Shown: positions 43,753-54,342, counted from the first letter of the stretch. The stretch is DNA of 64,000 nt from Halomonas denitrificans (GCF_003056305.1 NZ_PYVX01000004.1:278046-342045); one strand, 5' to 3'. The notes: generated by a model not told the origin, from the sequence alone. Made by a program: numbers and translations.

Positions 43753-45543
43753 ATGACCGACCGTCCCGATCCCCGCGTGCTGCTGCGCCTGCTGTCGCTG
43801 CTCGCCCCCTACCGCGGGCGCGTGGCGCTGGCCGCCCTGGCGCTGCTCGCCGCGGCGGGCAGCGTGCTGCTGCTCGGCCAGGGGCTGCGGCTGGTGATCG
43901 ACCAGGGCTTCCTGGCCCGGGATCCCGGCGAGCTCAACCGGGTTCTTGCCGGCATGCTGGCCGTGGTGGCGGTGCTCGCGATCGCCTCGGCGCTGCGCTA
44001 CTACCTGGTCACCTGGATCGGCGAGCGGCTGGCCGCCGACCTGCGCCGGCGCGTCTTCGATCACCTGCTCGACCTGGAGCCCGGCTTCTTCGAGAGCAGC
44101 CGCGGGGACGGCGGCGGCGCCGGGGAGATCGCCTCGCGGCTGACGGCGGACACCAGCGTGCTGCAGAGCCTGTTCGGCTCCTCGATCTCGCTGGCGCTGC
44201 GCAACCTGCTGATGCTCGCCGGCGCCGTGGCGCTGATGGTGGTGACCCAGCCGTGGCTCTCGGCCATCGTGCTGCTGGGCATTCCGGCCACGCTGCTGCC
44301 GATCCTGTGGTTCGGCCGACGGGTACGGCGCCTCTCGCGCACCAGCCAGGACCGGGTGGCCGAACTCGGGCGCTACGCCGGCGAGGCCCTGGCGGGCATC
44401 CGCACCGTCCAGGCCTTCACCCACGAGCCGAGCGATCGCCGGGCCTACGGCGCGCGGGTCGAGGAGGCCTTCGCCACCGCCGTGGCGCGCACCCGCCAGC
44501 GCGCCTGGCTGACCGGCGGCGCGCTGCTGGCGGTCTTCGCCGCGGTGGGCGTGATGCTCTGGCAGGGGGGCCAGGCGGTGCTGGCCGGCAACATGACCGC
44601 CGGCGAGCTCTCGGCCTTCGTCTTCTACGCGGTCCTGGCGGCCGGCGCGGTGGCGACCCTGGCCGAGGTGGCCGGCGACGTGCAGCGCGCCGCGGGCGCC
44701 GCCGAGCGGCTGCTGGAACTGCTGGCGACACACCCCGCGATCCATTCTCCGGCGCGCCCCACGCCCCTGCCCGCCCCTCTGCGCGGCGAGATCCGCCTCG
44801 AGGGGGTGAGCTTCACCTACCCCGGCCGGCAGACGCCGGCGCTTGCGGCGTTCGACCTGACCATCGCGCCCGGCGAGCGGGTCGCGCTGGTGGGCCCCTC
44901 CGGGGCCGGCAAGAGCACCCTGCTCGCGCTGCTGCTGCGCTTCCACGATCCCGACCGGGGCACCCTGCGGCTCGACGGCATCGACCTGCGTAAGCTCGAT
45001 CCCCGCGAACTGCGTTCATGCCTCGGCCTGGTGGCCCAGGAGCCGGTGCTGTTCAGCGGCAGCGTGGCCGACAACCTGCGCGTCGGCCGGGGCGATGCCG
45101 ACCGCGAGGCGCTGCGCCGGGCAGCGCGGGACGCCAACGCCCTGGCCTTCATCGAGGCGCTGCCCCAGGGCCTCGACACGCCCCTCGGCCCCGGCGGCGT
45201 GCAGCTCTCCGGCGGGCAGCGCCAGCGCCTGGCGATCGCCCGGGCGCTGCTCAAGGATCCCCGGGTGCTGCTGCTCGACGAGGCCACCAGCGCCCTGGAC
45301 GCCGAGAGCGAACGGCTGGTGCAGCAGGCCCTGGACCGGCTGATGGCCGAGCGCACGAGCCTCGTCATCGCCCACCGGCTGGCCACGGTGGTCGCCGCCG
45401 ACCGGCTGCTGGTGATGGACGAGGGGCGCCTGGTGGCGGCCGGCCGTCACGCCGAGCTGCTCGAGCGAAGCCCGCTCTATCGTCACCTCGCCGAGCTGCA
45501 GTTCGGCCGCCACGCCTTGCCCCCGGCCACTGAGGAGCGCTGA
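43753..45543 (+). CDS. ABC exporter half-transporter (MsbA/lipid or drug type)
   Basis: A 596-residue fusion of a six-helix membrane domain (residues 1-310) and an ATPase domain. Walker A is VGPSGAGKSTLLALLL, the signature is VQLSGGQRQRLAIARALL, Walker B is VLLLDEATSALD, and the switch His is in LVIAHRLATVV. The dimer would export a lipid, drug or peptide from the cytoplasm. The substrate cannot be told. It converges with polB. Confidence 0.93.
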   Translation: MTDRPDPRVLLRLLSLLAPYRGRVALAALALLAAAGSVLLLGQGLRLVIDQGFLARDPGELNRVLAGMLAVVAVLAIASALRYYLVTWIGERLAADLRRRVFDHLLDLEPGFFESSRGDGGGAGEIASRLTADTSVLQSLFGSSISLALRNLLMLAGAVALMVVTQPWLSAIVLLGIPATLLPILWFGRRVRRLSRTSQDRVAELGRYAGEALAGIRTVQAFTHEPSDRRAYGARVEEAFATAVARTRQRAWLTGGALLAVFAAVGVMLWQGGQAVLAGNMTAGELSAFVFYAVLAAGAVATLAEVAGDVQRAAGAAERLLELLATHPAIHSPARPTPLPAPLRGEIRLEGVSFTYPGRQTPALAAFDLTIAPGERVALVGPSGAGKSTLLALLLRFHDPDRGTLRLDGIDLRKLDPRELRSCLGLVAQEPVLFSGSVADNLRVGRGDADREALRRAARDANALAFIEALPQGLDTPLGPGGVQLSGGQRQRLAIARALLKDPRVLLLDEATSALDAESERLVQQALDRLMAERTSLVIAHRLATVVAADRLLVMDEGRLVAAGRHAELLERSPLYRHLAELQFGRHALPPATEER

Positions 45544-45564
45544 GTTCCCTGCCCACCGATGCTC

Positions 45565-45587
45565 GCCGCCGCGTGCCGCTCGGCGGC
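45565..45587. terminator. Hairpin between ABC exporter and polB stops
   Basis: A 7-bp inverted repeat (GCCGCCG/CGGCGGC, 9-base loop) lies between two convergent genes. It has no U-run, so it is weak evidence for termination in either direction. Confidence 0.35.
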
Positions 45588-47963
45588 TCAGAACAGCCCC
45601 AGCTGGCGGTCGATCAGCGCCGAGAAGTCGTCGCCCACGAAGGGCAGGATGGCATCGGCCACCGGCTGGAGCTGGCGGGTCAGGTAGTGGTCGGCGTCGA
45701 TCGCCGCCTGCCGCCGCTCCAGGGGCTCCGGCCCGGCCATCGTCATCACGTAGCGGATCCAGCCCCCCTGCTGATACTGGCGCGGCCGGCCCAGCCGGTC
45801 GTTGTGCTCGTCGGCGAGCCGGGCGGCGCGCACGTGGGGCGGCACGTTGCGCCGGTAGTCATCGAGGCGCCGGCGCAGCCGCTTGCGGTAGATCAGCCGC
45901 GCGTCCTCCTCGCCGGCGCGGATGCGCGTCAGGAAGTCGCCGACGAAGTCCCGCACGTACTCCCGCCACGGCTCGCCGGCGAAGACGCGCCGGTAGAGTT
46001 CCTGCTGGAACTCCTTGGCGAGCTCCGTCCAGTCGCTGCGCACCGTCTCCAGGCCCTTGAAGACCAGCCGCTCCTCCCCCGCCGCGTCGCGCACGAGCCC
46101 GGCGTAGCGTTTCTTGCTGCCCGCCTCGGCGCCGCGGATGGTGGGCATCAGGAAGCGCCGGTAGTGGGTCTCGAACTGCAGCTCCAGGGCGCTCTCCAGG
46201 CCATATTCCTCGGCAAGGTGCTCGCGCCACCAGGCGTTGACGCGCGCCACCAGGCGCCGGCCGATCGCCGCCGCCTCGGCCTCCGGATGCGCGCGGCCGA
46301 GCCAGACGAAGGTGGAGTCGGTGTCGCCGTAGATAACGGTATACCCCTCGGCCTCGATCAGCTCGCGGGTGCGATGCATGATGGCGTGGCCGCGCATGGT
46401 GATCGACGAGGCCAGGCGCGCATCGAAGAAGCGACAGCCCTTCGAGCCCAGCACGCCGTAGAAGCTGTTCATGATGATCTTGAGCGCCTGGGCGAGCGGC
46501 GCGTTGCCGGCCCGCTTGGCGGCCTCGCGCCCCTCCCCGACCCGCGACACGATGCCCGGCAGGGCGTGGCGCGTGCGCGAGAAGCGCGCGCCCAGGTAGC
46601 CCGGCACCGAGGCGGCGTCGGTGGGCTCGGCGAGCCCCTCCACGAGCCCCGCCGGGTCGATCAAAAAACTCTGGATGATCGAGGGATAGAGGCTCTTGAA
46701 GTCGAGCACCAGCACCGAGTCGTAGAGGCCTGGGCGGGAGTCCATGACGAAGCCGCCGGGACTCTCGGCGGGCTCGCCCTCGCCGAGGTTGGGCGCCACC
46801 AGGCCCAGCCGGTGCAGCCGCGGCAGGTAGAGGTGGGTGAAGGCCGCCACCGAGCCGCCGCTGCGATCGGCGGCCAGCCCCGTGACGCTGGCCCGCTCCA
46901 GCAGGAAGGCGAAGAGCTCGGTGTGCGCGAAGATCCGCGTCACCAGCTCGCAGTCCTTGAGGTTGTAGCGCGCCAGCGCCGGCTTGTCCTCGGCGAACCG
47001 GCGCAGGATCTCGTCGAGGCGCTGATAGGGCGTCTCGATCGCCTTGCCCTCGCCGAGCAGCGTCTGCGCCACATGCTCCAGGCTGAAGGAGGGAAAGTGC
47101 CAGGTGGCCGAGCGCAGCGCCTCGATGCCGTCGATGATCAGCCGACCCGCCGCCGAGGCGAAGTAGTGGTTGGCCTCTCGACCGTGGGCCCGCCACTCCA
47201 TCTCGGCCCCGCCGCGGCCCAGCCGCAGCGGTACGCCGAGCCGGCGGGCGTGCTCGTGGAGCAGGCGCAGGTCGAACTGCACCAGGTTCCAGCCGATGAT
47301 GGCGTCCGGGTCATGGGTCGCGATCCAGGCGTTCAGCGCCTCGATCAGCGCCGCGCGGCTCTCGCAGTAGTCGAGGCGGAAGTCGAGCCCGCCGGCCTCG
47401 CCGTTGGGCGGGCCCAGCATGAACACCTGGCGCTGCCCGCAGCCCTCCAGCGCGATCGAGTAGAGCTCGCCCCGGGCGCTGGTCTCGATGTCCAGCGACA
47501 CCGGGCGCAGCCGGGGGCGGTAGTCCGGCGCGGGCTTAAGCCGCGCCGCGACCAGGCGGCCCGCCCCGTCGGGCGTGCCGGTGACCGCCACCGGCGCGGT
47601 GATGAAGCGCTCCATCAGGTAGCGCTCCGGCGGGCGGATATCGGCCTCGTAGAGCGTCACGCCGGCCTCCCGGAGGCGGCGCTCGAGCTGCCCCAGCCGG
47701 CGCTGCTCCCGGCAGTAGAGGCCCAGCACCGGGCGGCGCTGGAAGTCGCGCAGCGCAAGCTCGCGCAGGGTGACGCCCGGCTCGCCGGCAAGCACCGCCG
47801 CGACACGCTCGCGCTGCTCGGCCGGCAGGAAGGCCACCGAGGGCCGGGGCGCCAGGCGCACCTCGAGCGGCCCCTCGTCGGTGGCCAGCCAGAACGCGAC
47901 CTCCACGCCCCCGGGCGTCTCCCGCCAGTGCCGGGTGAGGATGAACCCCTGCCGTGAAACCAC
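45588..47963 (-). CDS. polB: DNA polymerase II (family B)
   Basis: A 791-residue repair polymerase with 3'-5' proofreading, close to the E. coli length of 783. Exonuclease motif I is [11 protein letters not shown], and [11 protein letters not shown] is motif II. Polymerase motif A is [13 protein letters not shown], motif B includes [17 protein letters not shown], and motif C is [12 protein letters not shown]. The GTG at 47963 is chosen because AGGAG lies 5-6 bases upstream; the frame runs on to 48023. It is usually SOS-induced; a LexA site was not identified. Confidence 0.94.
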   Translation of the reverse strand: MVSRQGFILTRHWRETPGGVEVAFWLATDEGPLEVRLAPRPSVAFLPAEQRERVAAVLAGEPGVTLRELALRDFQRRPVLGLYCREQRRLGQLERRLREAGVTLYEADIRPPERYLMERFITAPVAVTGTPDGAGRLVAARLKPAPDYRPRLRPVSLDIETSARGELYSIALEGCGQRQVFMLGPPNGEAGGLDFRLDYCESRAALIEALNAWIATHDPDAIIGWNLVQFDLRLLHEHARRLGVPLRLGRGGAEMEWRAHGREANHYFASAAGRLIIDGIEALRSATWHFPSFSLEHVAQTLLGEGKAIETPYQRLDEILRRFAEDKPALARYNLKDCELVTRIFAHTELFAFLLERASVTGLAADRSGGSVAAFTHLYLPRLHRLGLVAPNLGEGEPAESPGGFVMDSRPGLYDSVLVLDFKSLYPSIIQSFLIDPAGLVEGLAEPTDAASVPGYLGARFSRTRHALPGIVSRVGEGREAAKRAGNAPLAQALKIIMNSFYGVLGSKGCRFFDARLASSITMRGHAIMHRTRELIEAEGYTVIYGDTDSTFVWLGRAHPEAEAAAIGRRLVARVNAWWREHLAEEYGLESALELQFETHYRRFLMPTIRGAEAGSKKRYAGLVRDAAGEERLVFKGLETVRSDWTELAKEFQQELYRRVFAGEPWREYVRDFVGDFLTRIRAGEEDARLIYRKRLRRRLDDYRRNVPPHVRAARLADEHNDRLGRPRQYQQGGWIRYVMTMAGPEPLERRQAAIDADHYLTRQLQPVADAILPFVGDDFSALIDRQLGLF

Positions 47964-48150
47964 CGCTGCTCCTGATTCTTCGCGAGATGCCGTGATCTTA
48001 CCGGGGCGGGCGCCGCCACACACCTCACACAGGCGCTCGGGGGTGAAACGCGCCGGCGATGACGGGAGCAGGCGTGGCGCCGCTGTCGCCGCATGGCGCT
48101 CGCCTCATTGGTGAAACGGGACACCCACCGCCGACGGCGCCGACGAAAGC

Positions 48151-48181
48151 AAAAAAAGCCCGCGCTGCCAGGCAGTCGCGG
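48151..48181 (-). terminator. Rho-independent terminator of the cat-ben operon
   Basis: Read leftward, a GC-rich stem with one bulged base (CCGCG-a-CTGCC paired with GGCAG-CGCGG) is followed by seven U residues, 41 bases past the benE stop. It closes the eight-gene operon. Confidence 0.88.
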
Positions 48182-48221
48182 ACCAAGGGAGGATCGTCAA
48201 ACAGCCAAGGAGCGCTCGCCG

Positions 48222-49451
48222 CTAGACGGTGGCCTTCGTACGCGCGAAATCGAAGTCCCTGAACTCGACGAGCATCGAGAGCGTGGCCCCCAGCACCAGC
48301 GCCCAGAAGGAGGAACCGATCCCCAGGACCTGCAGGCCCGACACGGCGATCAGGAAGGAGAACATCGCCCCGACCTCATGCTTGCCGGAGAAGGTGATGT
48401 GCATCGCCGAGCCGATCACCCGCAGCAGCGCGAGGCCGGCGACGATGGAGATGAAGTAGCTCGGCATCGCCTCGATGAGGCTGAACACGAAGCCGTAGAA
48501 CGGGGCCGCGACGATGAAGATGATGCCGACGATGACCGCGGCCACCCAGCGCTTGTCGTGGCTGCCGGCTTCCGGTCCGGAACAGATACCGGTCATCGGC
48601 GCCGCGATGCAGGTGCTGTGCAGATTGAAGAAGGCCGACACCATGGTGCCGATCCCGCCGACGGCGGTGATGGCATTGGCCGGGGCACTCTTGAAGCCCA
48701 TGCCCTTGACCAGGCCCACGCCGGCCGGCGTCTCCATGCCCACCAGGATCAGCGCCAGGGGCAGCCCGTAGGCGAGGAAGGCCTCCAGGGTGAACGCCGG
48801 CAGGATGAACTCCGGGAACCTGACCGAGAACGCCACGCTCGAGAAATCGGCGCCGGAGATCGCCATGTAGGCAATGCCCACCACCAGGGTGACGACCAGC
48901 GGCGGCACCGGTCGCAGGAAGCGGGCCGCGAAGAAGAACGACAGGATCATCACCGCGGCGGGCAGCATGGCGCTCTCCAGCGGCGCCACCATGTTGATGC
49001 CGAACTTGAGCAGGATCCCCGCGACCATGCCCATGACGATCGGCATCGGGATCAGCCGCATGACCAGGCTCATCCAGCCGGACAGGCCGACGACCAGGGC
49101 GATCGCCCCGGCCATCAGCGTCGCGCCGAGTGCCTCGTTGAGCCCCACGATGGGAATGATCGCGGCGAACAGCAGGGCGCCGGGGATGGAGTTGGCCATC
49201 GGCAGGGGCAGCCGATAGTAGGCCGGCACGAACAGGCCGAACAGGCCGTTGATCATCAGGTAGCTGATCACCCACAGCAGGGTGAACTCCTTGGGAAGGC
49301 CCGCGGCCGTGCCGGCACTGATATGGATGATGCCGGCGCTGAGGCCGAAGATCCCCGCCACCAGGCCGGCGCTGAGATTATCGGCATTGAGGTCGCGGGC
49401 AAACGCGCGGGGCGCCGACAAGAGCCCGACGCCCTTCTCGAGATGTTTCAT
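48222..49451 (-). CDS. benE: Benzoate/proton symporter BenE
   Basis: A 409-residue inner-membrane carrier with about 12 hydrophobic segments. It starts MKHLEKGVGLLSAPRAFARD, then LSAGLVAGIFGLSAGIIHIS. The family block TCIAAPMTGICSGPEAGSHD and KRWVAAVIVGI matches BenE of Acinetobacter and Pseudomonas. It takes up benzoate for the enzymes encoded upstream. It is the last gene of the operon, 90 bases after benD. A GGAG about 8 bases before the ATG at 49451 sets the start. Confidence 0.92.
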   Translation of the reverse strand: MKHLEKGVGLLSAPRAFARDLNADNLSAGLVAGIFGLSAGIIHISAGTAAGLPKEFTLLWVISYLMINGLFGLFVPAYYRLPLPMANSIPGALLFAAIIPIVGLNEALGATLMAGAIALVVGLSGWMSLVMRLIPMPIVMGMVAGILLKFGINMVAPLESAMLPAAVMILSFFFAARFLRPVPPLVVTLVVGIAYMAISGADFSSVAFSVRFPEFILPAFTLEAFLAYGLPLALILVGMETPAGVGLVKGMGFKSAPANAITAVGGIGTMVSAFFNLHSTCIAAPMTGICSGPEAGSHDKRWVAAVIVGIIFIVAAPFYGFVFSLIEAMPSYFISIVAGLALLRVIGSAMHITFSGKHEVGAMFSFLIAVSGLQVLGIGSSFWALVLGATLSMLVEFRDFDFARTKATV

Positions 49452-49541
49452 GGAGTGCTCCAGGGAAGTTGTTGTGATTGGTACCGGGAGGAAGGTGAGC
49501 AACGACAGGCGGCCCTGATCGGGCCGCCGGGTGAGCGCGGG

Positions 49542-50342
49542 CTAGCCCTGATCGCCGCCGGCCACGGGGAGGACGCTGCCGGTGATATAGCCGGCCTCCT
49601 CGGACGCCATGAACAGGATCGGCGCGGCCATCTCGTCCAGGGTGCCGTAGCGACCGAAGTAGCCGCTCCGCTTGGTCTGGTCGATATGGGCCTGGAACCA
49701 GGCCTGCTCCGTCTGGTTGCGCGGCGCCGGCGTGCCGCGCGAGATCCGCCGCGGGGGCGCCTCGGTGCCGCCGGGCGCGGTGGCCACCACGCGGATGCCG
49801 TGCTCGGCCACCTCGAAGGCCAGCGAGGCGGTCAGGGCATTGATGCCGCCCTTGGCCGCCGAGTAGGGAATCCGGTGGATCCCGCGGGTCGCCGCCGAGG
49901 AGACGTTGACGATCACCCCGCTGGCTTGCGCCTTCAGGGTCGGCAGCGCCGCCCGACAGCACCACAGGGTGGGCATCAGCGAGCGGGTGATCTCGGCGGA
50001 GATCTCCTCGGGGGTGAACTCGGTGAACGGCTTGAAGTTGATCGCCCCGCCCACGTTGTTGATCAGGATATCGATGCGCCCGAAGTGCTCGACGCTGCGG
50101 GCCATGACGCTCTCGGCGCCCTCCCAGGTCTCCAGGTCGGCCTGCACGGCGATGGCGTCGACGCCCTGCTCGACCAGCCCCGCCACCACCTCATGGACGA
50201 GATCGGCCCGATCCACCAGCGCCAGGCGGGCGCCCTCGGCGGCGGCGCGTTCGGCGACCCGCTGCCCGATGCCCTGGGCCGCGCCGGTGATCACCATGAC
50301 CCGATCCTGAAAGCGTGAGCCGGGGAAGCGTGCCGTGCTCAT
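49542..50342 (-). CDS. benD: Benzoate cis-diol dehydrogenase BenD
   Basis: A 266-residue NAD-dependent short-chain dehydrogenase that oxidises 1,6-dihydroxycyclohexa-2,4-diene-1-carboxylate to catechol with loss of CO2. The cofactor loop is VITGAAQGIGQRVAERAA, followed by LINNVGGAINFKPF and the catalytic Ser (VSSAATRG), Tyr and Lys (YSAAKGG). The start overlaps the benC stop by 4 bases (ATGA), so it is translationally coupled. Confidence 0.94.
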   Translation of the reverse strand: MSTARFPGSRFQDRVMVITGAAQGIGQRVAERAAAEGARLALVDRADLVHEVVAGLVEQGVDAIAVQADLETWEGAESVMARSVEHFGRIDILINNVGGAINFKPFTEFTPEEISAEITRSLMPTLWCCRAALPTLKAQASGVIVNVSSAATRGIHRIPYSAAKGGINALTASLAFEVAEHGIRVVATAPGGTEAPPRRISRGTPAPRNQTEQAWFQAHIDQTKRSGYFGRYGTLDEMAAPILFMASEEAGYITGSVLPVAGGDQG

Positions 50343-51382
50343 GACGCCTCCTTGGGGGCCTGGTTCGGCGTGAACTTCTCATAGTGGAAGCTCTGCGGCG
50401 TGATGCCCTCGCTATCGAAGTGTCTGAGCACGGCATCGACCATCGGCGGCGGCCCGCACAGGTAGACGTCGATGTCGCCGTCGTGGAGCACCTCGGCGTC
50501 CATGTGATGGGTCACGTAGCCCTTGCGCGGGTGCTCGCTGGCCTCGTCCACCACCACGGTGGCGTAGCTGAAGGTCGGCAGCTCCTTGGCGAAGTGCTCC
50601 AGGGCATCGACCTTGACCAGGTGGTCGTCCTTGTTGACGCCGTAGATCAGGTGGATCGGCTGATCGCTGGCCGCCCCTTCCGCCCGCTTCTGCACCAGCA
50701 GCTCGAGCATGGAGAGGAAGGGCGCGAGGCCCGTGCCGCCGGCCAGCATCAGCACCGGACGCGTGATCTCGCGCAGGTAGAAGCTGCCCATCGGCCCGGT
50801 CAGGGCCAGCCGATCGCCGACCCGGGCCCGCTCGGTCAGGTAGCCGCTCATCACCCCGCCCGGGATGTTGCGGATCAGGAAGGTCGCCCGCCGCTCCCCC
50901 GGCTTCGAGCTGAAGGAGTAGGAGCGATGCTGATCGCTGCCCGGCACGTCGATATGGAGGTACTGGCCGGGCAGGAAGGCCAGCGAGGCCTCGTCGTCCA
51001 GGTCGACCGCAAGCTCGATGCTATCCTCGGAGAGTGACTCGACCACGGCCAGGGTGCCCTCGATCTTGCCGACCTGGGTCTTGCACAGGCTGGAGGCCAC
51101 CGGCACCTGGACGACGCAGTCCGAGGACGGCACCATCTGGCAGGTCAGCACCTGACCCTCGGCGGCCTCCTCCTCGGTGAGCGCCTCCTCCAGATACTCG
51201 TCCCCCATGTCGAACTCGCCCTGCTCGCAGTGGCCCTTGCAGGTGCCGCAGACGCCATCGGAGCAGTCCATCGGCAGGTTGACCTTCTGGCGATAGGCGG
51301 CGTCGAGGACCGTTTCTCCCTCCTTGCAGCCGATGAAGCGGGTGACGCCATCCTCGAAGTTGAGGGCAATGGTGTAGCTCAT
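50339..51382 (-). CDS. benC: Benzoate 1,2-dioxygenase reductase BenC
   Basis: A 347-residue electron-transfer protein that passes electrons from NADH to BenAB. Residues 1-95 are a plant-type [2Fe-2S] ferredoxin (DCSDGVCGTCKGHCEQG with a further Cys in VLTCQM). The FAD domain has RSYSFSSKPG, and the NAD domain has LMLAGGTGLAPFLSML and VYLCGPPPMVD. It lies 25 bases after benB and overlaps benD. Confidence 0.95.
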   Translation of the reverse strand: MSYTIALNFEDGVTRFIGCKEGETVLDAAYRQKVNLPMDCSDGVCGTCKGHCEQGEFDMGDEYLEEALTEEEAAEGQVLTCQMVPSSDCVVQVPVASSLCKTQVGKIEGTLAVVESLSEDSIELAVDLDDEASLAFLPGQYLHIDVPGSDQHRSYSFSSKPGERRATFLIRNIPGGVMSGYLTERARVGDRLALTGPMGSFYLREITRPVLMLAGGTGLAPFLSMLELLVQKRAEGAASDQPIHLIYGVNKDDHLVKVDALEHFAKELPTFSYATVVVDEASEHPRKGYVTHHMDAEVLHDGDIDVYLCGPPPMVDAVLRHFDSEGITPQSFHYEKFTPNQAPKEAS

Positions 51383-51406
51383 GGTCGAATCTCCTCCCGC
51401 ACCGGG

Positions 51407-51895
51407 TCAGATGTGATAGATATCGATGACCTGGTGGATGTAGTCGTTGTTGAGTTGAACGACTTTTCTGGTGATCAGCGGCGCCTCCCCCGACACGTCC
51501 AGGGTGTAGAAGGCGCTGCCGAAATAGCTGTCGGTCTTCTTGTAGCGGTGGCTCAGGGTGTGCCAGTTGAAGCGCACCTCCACCGAGCCGCCCTCCTCCC
51601 TCAGCACCTCGAGGTTGCTGATCTGGTGGGTGGTGCGCGGCTCCGGGGTGCTCGCCCCGCTGCGCTCGGTCTTGATCCGGTAGACCCGATCCTCGAGGCC
51701 CTCGCGGTTCGGGTAGTAGATCAGCGAGATCTCGCTGTGCGGGTCACCGGTCAACTGGTCGTCGTCGTCCCAGGCCGGCATCCAGAACTCGGCGTCCTGG
51801 CGGTAGCACTGAAGCCACTCGTCCCACTGGCGGTCGTCGAGCAGGCGCGCCTCGCGGTAGAGGAAGGCCTGGATGTCGTGGTAGCTGATGCTCAT
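51407..51895 (-). CDS. benB: Benzoate 1,2-dioxygenase small subunit BenB
   Basis: A 162-residue beta subunit of the alpha3-beta3 ring-hydroxylating dioxygenase. It opens with the DIQAFLYREARLLDDRQWDE motif, then CYRQDAEFWMPAWDDDDQL, and closes DYIHQVIDIYHI. It has a structural role. The ATG at 51895 lies 11 bases after the benA stop; the frame extends to 52111 only inside benA. Confidence 0.95.
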   Translation of the reverse strand: MSISYHDIQAFLYREARLLDDRQWDEWLQCYRQDAEFWMPAWDDDDQLTGDPHSEISLIYYPNREGLEDRVYRIKTERSGASTPEPRTTHQISNLEVLREEGGSVEVRFNWHTLSHRYKKTDSYFGSAFYTLDVSGEAPLITRKVVQLNNDYIHQVIDIYHI

Positions 51896-51906
51896 GGTCT
51901 CTCTCC

Positions 51907-53274
51907 TCAGGCTGACGCGGTGGCGATGAACTGGCTGCGTTCCTTGTCGATGGCGCGCAGCATCTCCTCGACCCAGTGCTGGTGATGCAGCACGTAGAGC
52001 CCTTCGTCTTCCGGGGAGGCACCGCTGAGCAGCGGCTTCATGTCGATCGCCTGGGCGTTCTCGTCGGCCCCCTCGATCCACTGCTTGGCGCCGCGGGAGA
52101 GGTCGTTCCACTCGGCCAGCTGGCCGTGGTAGCCGTCCTGACAGGCGCGGAACTCCTCGAGGTCGTCCGGCGTGCCCATGCCCGAGACGTTGAAGAAGTC
52201 CTCGTACTGGCGGATGCGCACGCGACGGTTCTCTGCCGACTCGCCCTTGGGCGCGAAGCAGTAGATGGTGACCTCGGTCTTGTCGACGGAGAGCGGACGC
52301 AGCACGCGGATCTGCGTGGAGAACTGGTCCATCAGGTAGACGTTGGGATAGAGGCAGAGGTTACGCGTCTGGTTGACGATGGAGTCGGCCCGCGCCGCGC
52401 CCAGCGCCTCCTCGAGCTCGTCCTTCTGCTGGTAGACCGGGCGCACCTCGGGGTTGAGCAGCCGGGTCCACAGCATCATGTGGCCGTTCTCGTAGGAGTA
52501 GAAGCCGCCCTGGCTCTTCGACCAGCCGTCGGCGTCCACCGCCTTGGTGCCGCCGGCGTCGTAGTTGCGACGCTCCATGGTCGAGGCGTAGTTCCAGTGC
52601 ACCGAGCTCACGTGGTAGCCGTCGGCGCCGTTCTCGGCCTGCAGCTTCCAGTTGCCGTTGTAGGTGTACGACGAGGTGCCGCGCAGGATCTCCAGGCCTT
52701 CCGGCGCCTGGTCGACGATGTTGTCGATGATCTTGGTGGTCTCGCCCAGGTACTCCTCGAGCGGCTGGACGTCATCGCTCAGGCTGCCGAACAGGAAGCC
52801 CTTGTAGTTCTCGAAGCGCGGCAGGCGCTTGAGGTCGTGGGAGCCCTCCTGCTTGAAGCCCTCCGGGTAGGCGCCGTTCTTCTCGTTCTTGGCCTTGAGC
52901 AGCTTGCCGTCGTTCTTGAAGGTCCAGCCGTGGAAGGGGCAGGTGAAGGTGCCCTTGTTGCCCTGCTTGCGGCGACACAGGGTCGCGCCGCGGTGGGCAC
53001 AGGCGTTGATCAGGCCGTGCAGCTCGCCTTGCTTGTCGCGGGTGATGACCACCGGCTGACGGCCCATGGTCACCGTGAAGTAGTCGCCCGGCTCGCTGAT
53101 CTGGCTCTCGTGGGCCAGGAACAGCCAGTTGCCCTCGAAGATGTGCTTCATCTCGAGATCGAAGAAGGCCGGGTCGGTGAACATGCTGCGGTGGCAGCGG
53201 AAGATGCCCTTCTCGGCGTCGTCGACGACGGCGCCGCGAACGCGCTGTTCGAGTTGGTCAAGCTGGATGGTCAT
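51907..53274 (-). CDS. benA: Benzoate 1,2-dioxygenase large subunit BenA
   Basis: A 455-residue catalytic subunit that adds O2 to benzoate to give the cis-diol. The Rieske [2Fe-2S] centre is formed by Cys92-x-His94 and Cys112-x2-His115 ([21 protein letters not shown]). The mononuclear iron site lies in [15 protein letters not shown], with the bridging Asp. A good AGGAG-type site within a leader repeated before catA (53283-53297) precedes the ATG. Confidence 0.96.
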   Translation of the reverse strand: MTIQLDQLEQRVRGAVVDDAEKGIFRCHRSMFTDPAFFDLEMKHIFEGNWLFLAHESQISEPGDYFTVTMGRQPVVITRDKQGELHGLINACAHRGATLCRRKQGNKGTFTCPFHGWTFKNDGKLLKAKNEKNGAYPEGFKQEGSHDLKRLPRFENYKGFLFGSLSDDVQPLEEYLGETTKIIDNIVDQAPEGLEILRGTSSYTYNGNWKLQAENGADGYHVSSVHWNYASTMERRNYDAGGTKAVDADGWSKSQGGFYSYENGHMMLWTRLLNPEVRPVYQQKDELEEALGAARADSIVNQTRNLCLYPNVYLMDQFSTQIRVLRPLSVDKTEVTIYCFAPKGESAENRRVRIRQYEDFFNVSGMGTPDDLEEFRACQDGYHGQLAEWNDLSRGAKQWIEGADENAQAIDMKPLLSGASPEDEGLYVLHHQHWVEEMLRAIDKERSQFIATASA

Positions 53275-53282
53275 GATCCATC

Positions 53283-53297
53283 TCCTCGATTGTTATC
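53283..53297 (-). repeat. Repeated ribosome-site leader before benA (copy 1)
   Basis: Read leftward, the 15 bases GATAACAATCGAGGA lie 8 bases before the benA ATG and include the Shine-Dalgarno. The same 15 bases occur before catA at 54343-54357. A 6-bp hairpin (GTCGCC/GGCGAC, 53304-53322) stands just upstream in the mRNA. Confidence 0.75.
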
Positions 53298-53358
53298 GGG
53301 GGAGTCGCCGCCGTGAGGCGACGCCTCCTTTCTCAGGGGGTAAGGCGCGATGATCGAC

Positions 53359-54333
53359 TTAGACCTTGGCAGTGCCGGCCAGCTGGCTAGCCTGGTCCTG
53401 CTCGTCTTCCTTGGCCCGCGGGCGCGCATGACGGGTCTGCAGCTCGGCCACGTCGGTCTTCGTCAGCACGACATCGAACACCACCTCGGAGAAGGGACCG
53501 TCCAGCTCGCGCCGGGCGATCTCGTCCGCCGCCTCGATGCGGTGGGCCGGCACCACCAGCTCCTCGCGCGTCGCGAAGGCGAAGTCGTCATAGGTGTAGG
53601 GATCGCCGGCCAGGTTGATCTGGGTGGTCAGGTGCTGGTGCCCCGGGGCGGAGACGAAGTAGTGGATGTGCGCCGGACGCTCGCCATGGCGGCCCAGGGA
53701 CTTGAGCACCACGTCGGTGGGGGCCCCCTCCGGCACCCCGTAGCCGGACGGGATGATGCTGCGCGCGGTGTAGCGGCCCTCGCCGTCGGTGTAGATGGTG
53801 CGGCGCAGGTTGTACTCGCTCTGGGTCTTGTCGAAGAAGGAGTAGCCGCCCTTGGAGTTGGCGTGCCACACCTCGACCTTGGCGCCGGCGACGGGATTGC
53901 CGTCGATGTCGCGCACCTGGCCAGTCAGCCACATCGTCTCGCCGTCCTGGTCCCGGCCATCGTCCATGCGCGCGAAGCCCTCGGCCTCCGGGGCGCCGGC
54001 CACGTAGAGCGGACCCTCGATGGTGCGCGGGGTGCCGCCGGTGCGCTCTGCCTCGGCATCCTTGGCGTCCTGGCGCATGTCCAGGAAGTGGTCGAAGCCC
54101 AGGCCCGGCGAGAGCAGGCCGAACTGGGTCTGGCTGCCCAGGGCGTTGAGCAGGTTGACGGCGGACCAGTACTCCTCCTCGCTGACGTCGAAGTCATCGA
54201 TCAGCTTGAACTGGTCGGAGAGCAGGCGGTGCATGATCTGCTTGGCCCGCTCGCTGCCGCCCTCCTGGTCGAAACCGGCGATGGTGTTGAGGAAGTCCTG
54301 GACTTCGGGGGTGTCGAAAATCTTCACGGTCAT
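53359..54333 (-). CDS. catA: Catechol 1,2-dioxygenase (intradiol)
   Basis: A 324-residue iron(III) enzyme that opens catechol to cis,cis-muconate. The four ligands are visible: Tyr in EGPLYVAGAPEAEG, Tyr in ARSIIPSGYGVPEG, and two His in RPAHIHYFVSAPGHQHLTT. The substrate loop is GNPVAGAKVEVWHANSKGGY. The N-terminal helical domain forms the lipid-binding dimer interface. It is preceded by the same 15-base leader as benA. The C-terminal tail is longer than usual and rich in charged residues. Confidence 0.95.
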   Translation of the reverse strand: MTVKIFDTPEVQDFLNTIAGFDQEGGSERAKQIMHRLLSDQFKLIDDFDVSEEEYWSAVNLLNALGSQTQFGLLSPGLGFDHFLDMRQDAKDAEAERTGGTPRTIEGPLYVAGAPEAEGFARMDDGRDQDGETMWLTGQVRDIDGNPVAGAKVEVWHANSKGGYSFFDKTQSEYNLRRTIYTDGEGRYTARSIIPSGYGVPEGAPTDVVLKSLGRHGERPAHIHYFVSAPGHQHLTTQINLAGDPYTYDDFAFATREELVVPAHRIEAADEIARRELDGPFSEVVFDVVLTKTDVAELQTRHARPRAKEDEQDQASQLAGTAKV

Positions 54334-54342
54334 GGTCGGTTA

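Noticed and set aside
45573..47957. 794-codon open frame on the + strand opposite polB
   Set aside because: It is antisense to a polymerase with all catalytic motifs; long antisense frames are common in very GC-rich DNA. Its translation is low-complexity and lacks any family motif.
48093..50318. 741-codon open frame on the + strand over benE and benD
   Set aside because: Antisense shadow of two well-recognised genes, with no family likeness.
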